A DNA stretch of 62,344 nt from Epilithonimonas bovis DSM 19482 (lineage in GTDB: Bacteria; Bacteroidota; Bacteroidia; Flavobacteriales; Weeksellaceae). A model generated the notes under the pieces. That model worked only from the letters and a program-made list of their open reading frames with translations, was not told the DNA's origin and made no database searches. This document shows, piece after piece, positions 26,178 to 34,540 of the stretch. The stretch is taken from contig NZ_FTPU01000018.1 in assembly GCF_900108115.1 (NCBI RefSeq), forward strand, positions 1-62,344, given 5' to 3'. Position 1 is the first letter of the stretch; each line of letters begins with the position of its first letter. A program made the position numbers and the translations under genes.

Positions 26178-27722
26178 ATGTCAGGAAAAATTTTATGGAT
26201 CGATGATGAAGTAGATTTACTTAAGCCGCACATTGTCTTTTTAGAAAACAAAGGTTATAATGTGACACCGGTAAACAACGTGAATGAAGCGCTGGAAATG
26301 ATCGATAAAGAGAAATTCGAGTTGACACTTCTTGACGAAAATATGCCGGGTATCTCCGGATTAGAAGCCATCCCCATGATTAAGGACAAAGATAGTGCCC
26401 TAAAAATTGTGATGGTGACAAAAAGTGAGGAAGAGCATATCATGGAGCAGGCTATAGGCTCGCAGATTGCAGATTATATATTGAAACCTGTCAATCCTAA
26501 TCAGGTGCTGTTGTCGCTGAAAAAAAACCTGCAAAGTGAAACCTTGGTAGAGCAAAAAACCATCGTCGATTATCAGCAGGAATTCCGTAATCTGAGTATG
26601 GAATTGTCTTATCTCAGAACTTATCAGGATTGGGCAGAATATTATAAAAAAATCCTTAACTGGGAAATTAAATTCGATAAAGTCTTCGATAGCGAGTTTG
26701 CTGACCTGTTGCAGAATCAGAAGGAAGAAGCTAACATTCAGTTCTCAAAATTTATCGAAAATAACTACGAAGAATGGCTTCATAGCAATGACAAACCTAT
26801 GATGAGCCACACACTCTTCAAAGACCGGGTAAAACCCGAAGTAGAGAAAGATAAAGTACTGCTTCTGATGGTAGATAATCTGCGTTATGACCAATGGAAA
26901 GTGATAGAACCGCTGTTTACGAAGTTCTATAACAAAACTTCAGAAGAGTATTACTTCAGCATTTTGCCAACAGCTACCCAATATGCACGTAACTCGTTTT
27001 TTGCAGGGCTCATGCCATCAGAGATCGAGAAAAGATTTCCGGAATATTGGTTTAATGACAACGAAGAAGGTAACAAAAACGAGCACGAGCGCGATTTTCT
27101 CGAAGATCAGATGAAAAGAATCGGCCTTTCTGGGAAGTCTATGAAATACCTCAAAATCCTCAATGCCGATTTTGAAAGAAAAATTCTGGATGATTTTAAC
27201 CAGCACAAGAATAATGATCTTTTGGTGATCGTTTATAACTTTATAGATATCTTATCCCATGCAAAAACAGATAATAATATTGTCAATCAGCTGATTAGAG
27301 ATGATAAAACCTTCCGTTCTTTGACATACAACTGGTTCGAGAATTCGTCGTTGATCAAGATCATCAAAGCAGCCGCAGAGAACGGTTTCAAATTGGTAAT
27401 TACCACAGATCACGGTACCATTTATGTCAAAAAACCAAGCAAGGTAGTGGGCGACAGAGAGACTTCTACCAACATCCGTTACAAGACCGGGCGCAGCTTG
27501 ACTTATGATGACAAGGATGTGTGGGCCATCAGCAATCCGGACAAATTATTTTTACCAAAAGGAAACCTGAGTTCCAAATATATATTTGCCAAAAATAACA
27601 TTTTTTTGGCCTATCCAAAAAACTATAACCACTTTGTCAATTACTACAAAGACACCTATCAGCACGGCGGGATCTCATTAGAAGAGGTCATTATCCCGAT
27701 CAGCATATTAGAGCCCAAATAG
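26178..27722 (+). CDS. porX: PorX, response regulator/alkaline-phosphatase-superfamily protein of type IX secretion
   Basis: PorX is a two-part regulator needed for type IX secretion in Bacteroidetes, working with PorY and SigP. Receiver domain at about 1-120: Asp9/Asp10 acidic pocket, phospho-acceptor Asp53 (LLDENMPG), Thr81 (MVTKS) and Lys103 (ILKPV). A helical linker follows, then a phosphatase/phosphodiesterase-type domain: LLLMVDNLRYDQW (Asp233), ILPTATQYARNSFF with the Thr nucleophile near 265-267, TTDHGT and HGGISLEEVIIPI. At 514 residues it is full length. A type IX cargo gene lies 4 kb downstream. Confidence 0.96.
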   Translation: MSGKILWIDDEVDLLKPHIVFLENKGYNVTPVNNVNEALEMIDKEKFELTLLDENMPGISGLEAIPMIKDKDSALKIVMVTKSEEEHIMEQAIGSQIADYILKPVNPNQVLLSLKKNLQSETLVEQKTIVDYQQEFRNLSMELSYLRTYQDWAEYYKKILNWEIKFDKVFDSEFADLLQNQKEEANIQFSKFIENNYEEWLHSNDKPMMSHTLFKDRVKPEVEKDKVLLLMVDNLRYDQWKVIEPLFTKFYNKTSEEYYFSILPTATQYARNSFFAGLMPSEIEKRFPEYWFNDNEEGNKNEHERDFLEDQMKRIGLSGKSMKYLKILNADFERKILDDFNQHKNNDLLVIVYNFIDILSHAKTDNNIVNQLIRDDKTFRSLTYNWFENSSLIKIIKAAAENGFKLVITTDHGTIYVKKPSKVVGDRETSTNIRYKTGRSLTYDDKDVWAISNPDKLFLPKGNLSSKYIFAKNNIFLAYPKNYNHFVNYYKDTYQHGGISLEEVIIPISILEPK

Positions 27723-27757
27723 TTTTTTTCATAGTTTATTTGATTTGGGTTTACTGG

Positions 27758-27790
27758 GGCGGAAGAAACGAATGTTTTTTCCGCCTTTTT
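27758..27790 (+). terminator. Intrinsic terminator of porX
   Basis: Stem GGCGGAA/TTCCGCC extended by AAAC/GTTT across a mismatch, then TTTTTATTTT. Confidence 0.8.
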
Positions 27791-27828
27791 ATTTTGAGGA
27801 GCATTACGTTTGTCATTCTTTACACGTT

Positions 27829-27945
27829 GGTACCCGCTTTTCGCTACAATCTTTTTTGTCATTGCGAACGAGTGAAGCAATCTGTTGAACTTTTTATACT
27901 CGCAATAACAAAAAAGGATTTCCACTGCAATCGGGGCTAGGATTT
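27829..27945. repeat. Dispersed repeat with conserved ends, copy 2 (carries an inserted hairpin)
   Basis: Ends GGTACCCGCTTTTCGCT and GATTTCCACTGCAATCGGGG match copy 1 at 14868-14947. The centre instead holds a 64-bp unit (27852-27915) bounded by TTTTTTGTCATTGCGA and its inverse TCGCAATAACAAAAAA (15 of 16 pair). Together with the porX and downstream terminators it fills the 326-bp gap; no gene is seen there. Confidence 0.7.
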
Positions 27946-27992
27946 CGCTAGTAAATCTTTTTGACCAATCCATACAAAATCACTCAAATAGC

Positions 27993-28035
27993 AAATAATA
28001 TATTCCTTATCGTGCTGACAAGGAATATATTATTT
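27993..28035 (-). terminator. Strong intrinsic terminator of the barrel protein gene
   Basis: Perfect 16-base stem AAATAATATATTCCTT/AAGGAATATATTATTT with an 11-base loop, just after the stop of the reverse-strand gene. Confidence 0.8.
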
Positions 28036-28048
28036 TTGTAATGATTTC

Positions 28049-28651
28049 TTATAATTTATCTAAGTTATATGCAAAAGAGATCCCAAAATTAAAGCCATTA
28101 TTGCTCAAATTGTTGTAGTAACTCTTACCTAATTTTGATAAGTTTGAGTTGTAATAGGAATAAGCACTAAATCTAAAATCTCCAAAATAGCGGGTGAAAC
28201 CTAATTGAATGTTTGCTGAAAATAGGGTTTTGTTCAATTCATAATCATTCTCATAAGGTGTATTATCAAAAGGATCCCGAGATAACAAAAAATTAATTTC
28301 CGGTCCAATTCCCAAATAAAAATAGGCATCAGGAATATTAAATTTATAACTAATATAGCTGTCAAATGAGATATAATTCCAACGTTTGGTTATTTTATTC
28401 CAATCTCCAATTATTAATGGGTTGTTTTCCCGTCCACCTCTTTGTTTGTAACCAAGATTACTGGATACGAAAAATTTTTCGTGTTCGGCATAATCGATCC
28501 CTACTTTTAAACTGTAAACTTGAATGTTGGTTTTCAGAATATTAAGGCTGCTTCCTTTAACAGAATTGCTGGAGAACTCTGGTGAAATACGGATGTACTG
28601 ACCCGTAATTGATATGAAACTTAAAAATATTATAAGGTATAAAGATTTCAT
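28049..28651 (-). CDS. Predicted outer-membrane beta-barrel protein
   Basis: A 200-residue exported protein: short signal peptide (LIIFLSFISITGQ), then alternating aromatic/polar strands such as YISFDSYISYKFN, AYFYLGIGPEINFLLS and FRFSAYSYYNS, as in small eight-stranded barrels of the outer-membrane-protein beta-barrel family. The C-terminus SFAYNLDKL lacks the terminal Phe but has the strand two residues in. It follows the lipoprotein gene by 6 bp and is surely co-transcribed. The pair is more AT-rich than its neighbours. No specific function recognised. Confidence 0.6.
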   Translation of the reverse strand: MKSLYLIIFLSFISITGQYIRISPEFSSNSVKGSSLNILKTNIQVYSLKVGIDYAEHEKFFVSSNLGYKQRGGRENNPLIIGDWNKITKRWNYISFDSYISYKFNIPDAYFYLGIGPEINFLLSRDPFDNTPYENDYELNKTLFSANIQLGFTRYFGDFRFSAYSYYNSNLSKLGKSYYNNLSNNGFNFGISFAYNLDKL

Positions 28652-28657
28652 TATACT

Positions 28658-29323
28658 CTAAAATTTAAGATATCTATATGTAAATCTAATAGCACTGGGA
28701 TTCATTGGTCTAAAAAGATTACCCAAGTATTGACCTGCAGCATTATATTTTAGATGTAATGTATATGTATTAGCATACAAATAATTTTTTCCATTTTCGA
28801 CTGCCATACCATAAGTAAAACCACTGGTTTGGTTTGAATAATTTGAATATCCAACAGGATATACGGTGTCAACAATTCCTACACTGTTTGCTGGTATTTC
28901 TACTTTTAAGAAATATCTATAGACATCCGCATAGTAAACACCGATTGGTGGGTAATTTGTACCGTCATTAAAGATTATCGCTTGATTGGTTGCAATAGGT
29001 CCATTAATTCCAACTTCTATAGTATATGGTCCAAAAATATTCTGTGCTTCCATAGGGGGATCTTGGCTAGTAATTGAACTTGTATTTCCAGATGAAGGAA
29101 AAGAAGTATTTACTGTTGTTGTTTTAATGTTTTGAAAAATAGAGTTGTTCAATTTCTCAAACATGGCTTCAGATTCTTTTTTAATCATTGACATTTCCTT
29201 TTTATCAATTGCTTTCCCATTAGCATTAGAAATACTTTCTACTGGATCACTTATCTCATTATTTCCATTACACGAAATTAATGCTAAACTAATAATACAA
29301 AAAAAGTTAAATTTGTTTTTCAT
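28658..29323 (-). CDS. Lipoprotein of unknown function
   Basis: About 221 residues from the ATG at 29323, chosen because it starts a clear lipoprotein signal with lipobox LISC (Cys18); the ATG at 29380 adds unrelated residues. After an acidic/Ser-Thr-rich linker, the C-terminal half has beta-rich segments (YTIEVGINGPIATN, YYADVYRYFLKVEIP, TYTLHLKYNAAG). I do not recognise the family. It pairs with the barrel gene downstream, which suggests an outer-membrane partnership. AT-rich. Confidence 0.55.
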   Translation of the reverse strand: MKNKFNFFCIISLALISCNGNNEISDPVESISNANGKAIDKKEMSMIKKESEAMFEKLNNSIFQNIKTTTVNTSFPSSGNTSSITSQDPPMEAQNIFGPYTIEVGINGPIATNQAIIFNDGTNYPPIGVYYADVYRYFLKVEIPANSVGIVDTVYPVGYSNYSNQTSGFTYGMAVENGKNYLYANTYTLHLKYNAAGQYLGNLFRPMNPSAIRFTYRYLKF

Positions 29324-29445
29324 AATATGAATTTTTGTAATTGGTACATTAAAATTAAAACTAAAAAAAGAAATATACAAGAGGTTTTTATATTTTTAGT
29401 TAAAATTAGGATTTATATTATATCTAATAAACTACAAACTAATTC

Positions 29446-30210
29446 ATGAGAATTATTTCTTACAACGTCAACGGTATCCGCTCAGCATTTACAAAAGATT
29501 TTTTAGGCTGGCTCAATGTGGCTGGCCCCGATGTAATTTGCATTCAGGAGAGTAAAGCCGGGAATGACCAGATCGATATCGACAGTTTCGAAAAACTGGG
29601 TTATCATAGTTATTGGCATTCGGCGGTCAAAAAAGGTTACAGTGGCGTTGGGATTGCATCCAAAATAGAGCCTAAGCACGTGGAATATGGCTGTGGCATA
29701 GAAAGTTATGATAACGAGGGCAGAGTCATCCGCGCAGATTTTGAAGGACTTTCTGTAATTTCGGTTTATGTGCCATCAGCTTCTAATATAGACAGATTAG
29801 GTTTCAAGATGCAGTTTTGCCAGGATTTTTTGGATTATATACAACAGCTCAGAAAAACCATTCCCAACCTTGTGATTTGTGGCGACTTCAATATCTGTCA
29901 TCAGGCCATCGATATCCATAACCCGGTTGGTTTGGCCAATGTTTCCGGCTTTCTGCCTATGGAGCGCGAGTGGATGACCAGTTTTATAACAGATAATAAG
30001 CTTACCGACAGTTTCAGATATTTTAATGATCAGCCAGATCAATATTCCTGGTGGAGCTACAGAGCCGGTTCACGTGCCAGAAACAAAGGTTGGCGCTTGG
30101 ATTATAATTTTGTCTCAGAACCATTAAGAGATAAGATGACCAGAGCCGTCATATTGCCGGAAGTTAAACATTCTGACCATTGTCCTGTTTTGGTTGAGCT
30201 GGATCTGTAA
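29446..30210 (+). CDS. xth: Exodeoxyribonuclease III / AP endonuclease
   Basis: A 254-residue class II AP endonuclease of the ExoIII/APE1 family, which cuts 5' to abasic sites in base-excision repair. MRIISYNVNGIRSAF (Asn7), ICIQESKA with the metal-binding Glu, YSGVGIASK, VICGDFNICH (catalytic Asp/Asn), WRLDYNFVS and the terminal SDHCPV His are all present. Length is normal. Probably leads a short operon with the TRIC-type gene 49 bp on. Confidence 0.95.
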   Translation: MRIISYNVNGIRSAFTKDFLGWLNVAGPDVICIQESKAGNDQIDIDSFEKLGYHSYWHSAVKKGYSGVGIASKIEPKHVEYGCGIESYDNEGRVIRADFEGLSVISVYVPSASNIDRLGFKMQFCQDFLDYIQQLRKTIPNLVICGDFNICHQAIDIHNPVGLANVSGFLPMEREWMTSFITDNKLTDSFRYFNDQPDQYSWWSYRAGSRARNKGWRLDYNFVSEPLRDKMTRAVILPEVKHSDHCPVLVELDL

Positions 30211-30259
30211 CAGTTCTTACCACCATTCAATCATTATTTATCAATTATAAAAAAGAGCC

Positions 30260-30892
30260 GTGCATCAGCAGTTTAATTTTCTTATTGAAGTTTTAGGGAC
30301 TATCTCTTTTGCCATGTCCGGCAGTTTTGCAGCCATGCAAAAAAGGCTGGACCCTTTCGGGGTTTTGATTATAGCATTTGTTACATCAGTAGGTGGTGGG
30401 ACTGTCCGCGATCTCCTACTGGATGTTCCTGTCTTTTGGATGACCGATATGCTGACCTGCTCATTGATATTCTTCACCTGCCTTTTCTCTATGATTTTCA
30501 AATCGATAGAGAGGAACTTCAAGGTCACACTGTTTATATTTGACAGTTTTGGTTTGGGATTATTTACAATTATTGGGATTCAGAAAGGCCTTTCGGTGGG
30601 TCTGCATCCGTTGATTTGCCTTACGTTAGGTACTATTACCGGTTGTTTTGGTGGTATTATCCGTGATATTTTGCTTAACCGAATTCCTTTGATTTTCCGA
30701 AAAGAGATTTATGCAACGGCCTGTATTATTGGCGGCGGTATTTTTTTACTAATGACCAAATATTCTGGCTGGTCTTACACTTTGGTTCAGATCTCCACCA
30801 TTCTTCTCATTGTTGTTATCCGAACACTGGCAGTAAAATACCATTGGCAAATCCCAAAATTTTATGATGATGGATCTCATGGAGAGGCCTAA
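30260..30892 (+). CDS. Trimeric intracellular cation channel (TRIC/UPF0126) family protein
   Basis: A 210-residue membrane protein with two copies of a three-helix unit: first GTISFAMSGSFAAMQKRLDP and GGGTVRDLLLDVPVFW, second FTIIGIQKGLSVG and CFGGIIRDILLNRIPLIF. The repeated GG-xx-RD-LL-xx-xP motif is diagnostic for the family, whose bacterial members form trimeric cation channels. The start appears to be GTG (30260); the first in-frame ATG would remove most of helix 1. Physiological role unknown. Confidence 0.88.
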   Translation: MHQQFNFLIEVLGTISFAMSGSFAAMQKRLDPFGVLIIAFVTSVGGGTVRDLLLDVPVFWMTDMLTCSLIFFTCLFSMIFKSIERNFKVTLFIFDSFGLGLFTIIGIQKGLSVGLHPLICLTLGTITGCFGGIIRDILLNRIPLIFRKEIYATACIIGGGIFLLMTKYSGWSYTLVQISTILLIVVIRTLAVKYHWQIPKFYDDGSHGEA

Positions 30893-30895
30893 AAA

Positions 30896-30925
30896 AATGA
30901 GCAATTTTATATTGCTCATTTTTTT
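30896..30925. terminator. Bidirectional terminator
   Basis: Stem AATGAGCAAT/ATTGCTCATT flanked by A7 on one side and T7 on the other, between convergent genes. Confidence 0.85.
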
Positions 30926-30935
30926 GATATCATTC

Positions 30936-31502
30936 TTAGAAGAATTTACCTCTCTGTCTCATATTGGGGTTGTGCATATGCTTTTGCATGGATGGCAGTT
31001 TAAGCTGCTCTTTCATCATTTTGATTTGGTCTGTCATCATACCTGCAGAATCCAGGTGTTTGGCTTCATCCAACAATTTTTGAGCTTCTGTTTTTCTGCC
31101 TTTAGATAATGCCGATGCAGCCAGATTAAGCTTTGCCATAGCACGGTCATGTTTCATATTAAGGCCATATTCCAAAGCTTTTTTCATAAGGGTTTCGGTC
31201 TTTGCAGGATTGTCCTGTGCGGTAGTTAAAGCCTGAAGATAATGGAAATAACCATATTGACTCTTGTGGAGTTGTGATTGATAATTGGTGATTTTGGCTA
31301 AGAAATGGGATGCTTTTTCCATATTTTGTTTTCTTAGTTGCCAAAAAGCAAGAAGGATATATTCGTTTTTGTAGAAAAGTAAAATAGGGATAGCAGAAAG
31401 GATTACCAATACAATTCCCCATCCAATGTTCCGGTTAAACATCAGGTAAACTCCCAATGCAATAATTACAGCAGCGATTACAAACTTTATGTATTTGTTC
31501 AT
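30936..31502 (-). CDS. Membrane-anchored TPR-like protein of unknown function
   Basis: 188 residues. Two hydrophobic segments in the first 50 (FVIAAVIIALGVYLMF, IVLVILSAIPILLFY) form a membrane hairpin; the remainder is helical with TPR-like pairs (GYFHYLQALTTAQDNPAKTETLMKKAL, AMAKLNLAASALSKGRKTEAQKLLDEA) and would face the cytoplasm or periplasm. The basic tail ends NMRQRGKFF. A TATCTTTG box (31527-31520) precedes it. I do not recognise a named family. Confidence 0.6.
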   Translation of the reverse strand: MNKYIKFVIAAVIIALGVYLMFNRNIGWGIVLVILSAIPILLFYKNEYILLAFWQLRKQNMEKASHFLAKITNYQSQLHKSQYGYFHYLQALTTAQDNPAKTETLMKKALEYGLNMKHDRAMAKLNLAASALSKGRKTEAQKLLDEAKHLDSAGMMTDQIKMMKEQLKLPSMQKHMHNPNMRQRGKFF

Positions 31503-31628
31503 TATTTAATTTTAAGCTGCAAAGATAAGAATTACCGGTAAGAATTCCGATAGTTATGATGTTATGAATTTTCTGATATATTTACTATTAATTATTAATC
31601 TCAATCCATTCATATTTGGAATAATATA

Positions 31629-31636
31629 TATCTTTG
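31629..31636 (+). promoter_or_regulatory. -7 box before the type IX cargo gene
   Basis: TATCTTTG, exact consensus, 32 bp before the ATG; no -33 box at normal spacing. Confidence 0.45.
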
Positions 31637-31667
31637 GTTCCTAAAGTAACCATTATAATAATTGTAG

Positions 31668-34504
31668 ATGAAACATTATTTTATTCTCTTAATTTCTTTT
31701 TTAACCATAACATTTTCTGCACAGAATATCAATGCAGATGTTTTTGAAATTAACTATCAGACAAGTCTCAATGCCAAAAATCTATTTAAATACAAAGACA
31801 AGATTTTATTTACAGGAGAAAATATTAATGGTAAAGAAAATGTAATTTGGGCTTACGATAAGCCAACTCAGAAAAGTTATCGTGTAAAGGAGATAGAAAC
31901 CGGGTGGAATTCTCTTTTTATGTCCAACACACCAAAGTTTTCTTTATTAAAAGAAAAAGTGTATTTCGCAATTGCTAATTCTCCAAATAACGAGCTTTGG
32001 GTAACAGATGCAACATCAGGGGGAACTTATAAGGTTTTTGAATTTCCAGAGAGTACCTATGTTTATGATATGGAATCGTTTGGTGATAATATTCTAGCTA
32101 TAACTACAAGTAAAGGATTGTATCTATCAGACGGAACTACAGGCGGAACTAAAATTATTCAAGAGATAACAGGGGAAATTGCTCCGGGAATTTCTTATTA
32201 TAATGGCTATGTTATTTTTGGTGCAAAAAATGCAAATTTTTCTACTGAGATGTGGGCTTCTAATGGGAGTGATACGTTTAAAATTCTAGATGCAGAAACC
32301 AATAATTCCATCTATGTTTATCATGAAGCGTTTGGCTATAATGTAGGGAATAAATTTGTTTTTTACGCGCGTTCAGGAAACGGGTCGAAAGACGGTCTAT
32401 GGAAATTTGATGCTGATTCAAAGAAAGCATCTTATATCGCCGAATCAAAAAATGTTTCAGGTGGTGTTGTGTTAAATGATAAACTTATTTATAAGGCTTG
32501 GGACTCTCAATATGGTGGTAGGATTTGGGCTTCTGATGGAACTTCTCAAAATACATTTCCGCTTAATAATGAAAATCAATTTGTAACATCTTTGTCAAAT
32601 CAGAACTTTCTGATGAAAAATGGAAATAGTGTTTATTTCTTTCCAACCATTGGTAACTGGAATACGCTTTGGAAAACAGATGGTACAGCAGAAGGTACGG
32701 TTGCTACCAATATTGTGTTTGATAACAACAGGCCCGATTTTGAAAAATCTTTTCCAATAAATAAAAAATCTGTCATACGAAATTCAAACTACAATCAATA
32801 TTGGCTCTTGGACGAAAGTGAGAACATAACTCCAATAAATAATAGATTTGATTCTTCCATAGAAGAACCTGGGAAATCATTTTTCCTTACACAAATAAGA
32901 AGTATGGAAATGAGTTATTTCAATATAGTTTTGACTCGAAGGTTATTTCTCTTTTCCACGATGGAAATCATTCTGCTGGAAGTAATCCCAAAAGTTTCCA
33001 AAAAATGCCGAATGGTAAACTTATTTTTACAGCAGCTAATGCAGAAAGCGGAAATGAATTTTACTCTATAGAGAATAAAAACAGTTTGCCTCAATTAATA
33101 AAAGATTTCGATTATAATGGTGATTACTCTTATGGCATTCCTGATGGTAAGCTTTTCAAGGTTGGAAAATACTATTATCAAAAACCTAATTCCTATACAG
33201 GTGTTCTTGCAAAATCTGATGGGACTGCAGAAAATACACAAATGTTAACTTTTCCAGGGAATGGAAATGATCGGCTTGATGATAACAGCTCTTTTGGTAA
33301 CCTTAATGATGCTGCTTTAGTAATTTTGACATATAGTTCTGATAATGACAGAAAAATAAAAGTCTGGAAAGTTGAAAATAGCCAGAATACTATTACTCTC
33401 ATAAAAGAAATCCCAACTTCGGCTAATGTTCATGATGGGAAAGATGGTATTTTCTATAACGGCTATCTATATTTTACAGTACGAAAGCCAGATAATAAAA
33501 CTGAAATTTGGAGAACAGATGGGACCTCTGAAAATACAACCCTGGCAAGTTTTTCAATTCCTGATAATGAATATTATAGTAATATTCCTGAGTTTGTAAT
33601 TGTTTTTGATAATCAGTTATTAATTAATAAAAACTATAAACTATGGACTTATGATGATGCCAGTCAAGTGCTTAAAGATATTACGATTGCCACCGATAGC
33701 TATCCTTATACAGTTCAATTCAATATTGTCAAAAACTCAAAAATTATAGATAACAAGTTATACCTGTATTCCCAATCCAATAATAGCCTGTACAGATTTG
33801 ATAATTTTAGCAGTCAGCCGCTTGTGGTATTGACCAATTATGGCTCGACATTTTATCCTTCCTATTCTTCCTTGGAAAAATGTGGAAACTCTATCTATTT
33901 GGCTGTAGGGTCTTCTGAAAATAATTTTAATTCTTTGTGGAGTTTCGATCCACAGAGTAATATAAGCAATCTAATTTATACCACTAATTATTCAGGTCTT
34001 AACAAAGCAAAAAATTTGACCTGTTTGAACAATTACATGTATTATTCGAAAGAAAACAGCAACAGCATTTACAGAACCAATGGTACGCAACAGAGTGTCG
34101 TCACAATGGATACTACTATTGATAATGCTGAGCAGTTGGAAACTACGGATAGCATCGATGATATTTTTTCTTATGATGGTCATTTGTATTTTGTTGCGAC
34201 AACAAAAGAGTCAGGAAAGGAATTGTTTCACATCAAGACAGATCTTCCTACATTTCTAATGACTGATGATATCCAAAATGTAAAAAAATCAAATATTACA
34301 ATTGCTCCCAACCCAACTTCAGGATTTGTAAAAATATTTGCAGAATCAAATATTAATAAGGTTGAAGTGTACAACTCTTCTGGAGCTAAAATATCAGAAA
34401 CACAATCGGATAGGTTAGATTTTAGCAAGTTAAATTCTGGCGTTTATCTCGTCAAAATCTACACTGACGATTTTATCGAAACAAAAAAAATTATCAAGAA
34501 ATAA
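31668..34504 (+). pseudogene. Frameshifted type IX secreted protein with TDGT-repeat propeller
   Basis: Two overlapping frames (31668-33071 and a second frame to 34504) are one gene. Protein sequence continues across the break: frame 1 is sensible to EEPGKSFF, and the other frame goes on YTNKKYGNELFQYSFDSK. The break lies at a run of five T (32880-32884); six T would restore a 945-residue ORF. N-terminal signal peptide (ending FSA-Q). At least seven repeats of the form xLWxTDGTxxGT (for example ELWVTDATSGGT, LWKTDGTAEGT, EIWRTDGTSENT) suggest a beta-propeller. The last 70 residues are a type A type IX sorting domain (IAPNPTSGFVKI, LNSGVYLVKI). Could be a real mutation, a phase-variable tract, or a sequencing error. 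Confidence 0.85.
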
Positions 34505-34507
34505 TTT

Positions 34508-34540
34508 AAAAGAGTGCCTTTGATCGGCGCTCTTTTAATT
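34508..34540. terminator. Bidirectional terminator between the cargo gene and uvrC
   Basis: Stem AAAAGAG-GCC/GGC-CTCTTTT with one internal mismatch and T-rich flanks on both strands. Confidence 0.75.

Noticed and set aside
32880-32884. Programmed ribosomal frameshift in the type IX cargo gene
   Set aside because: Five T in this context is not a known slippery heptamer with a downstream structure; a lost T explains it better.
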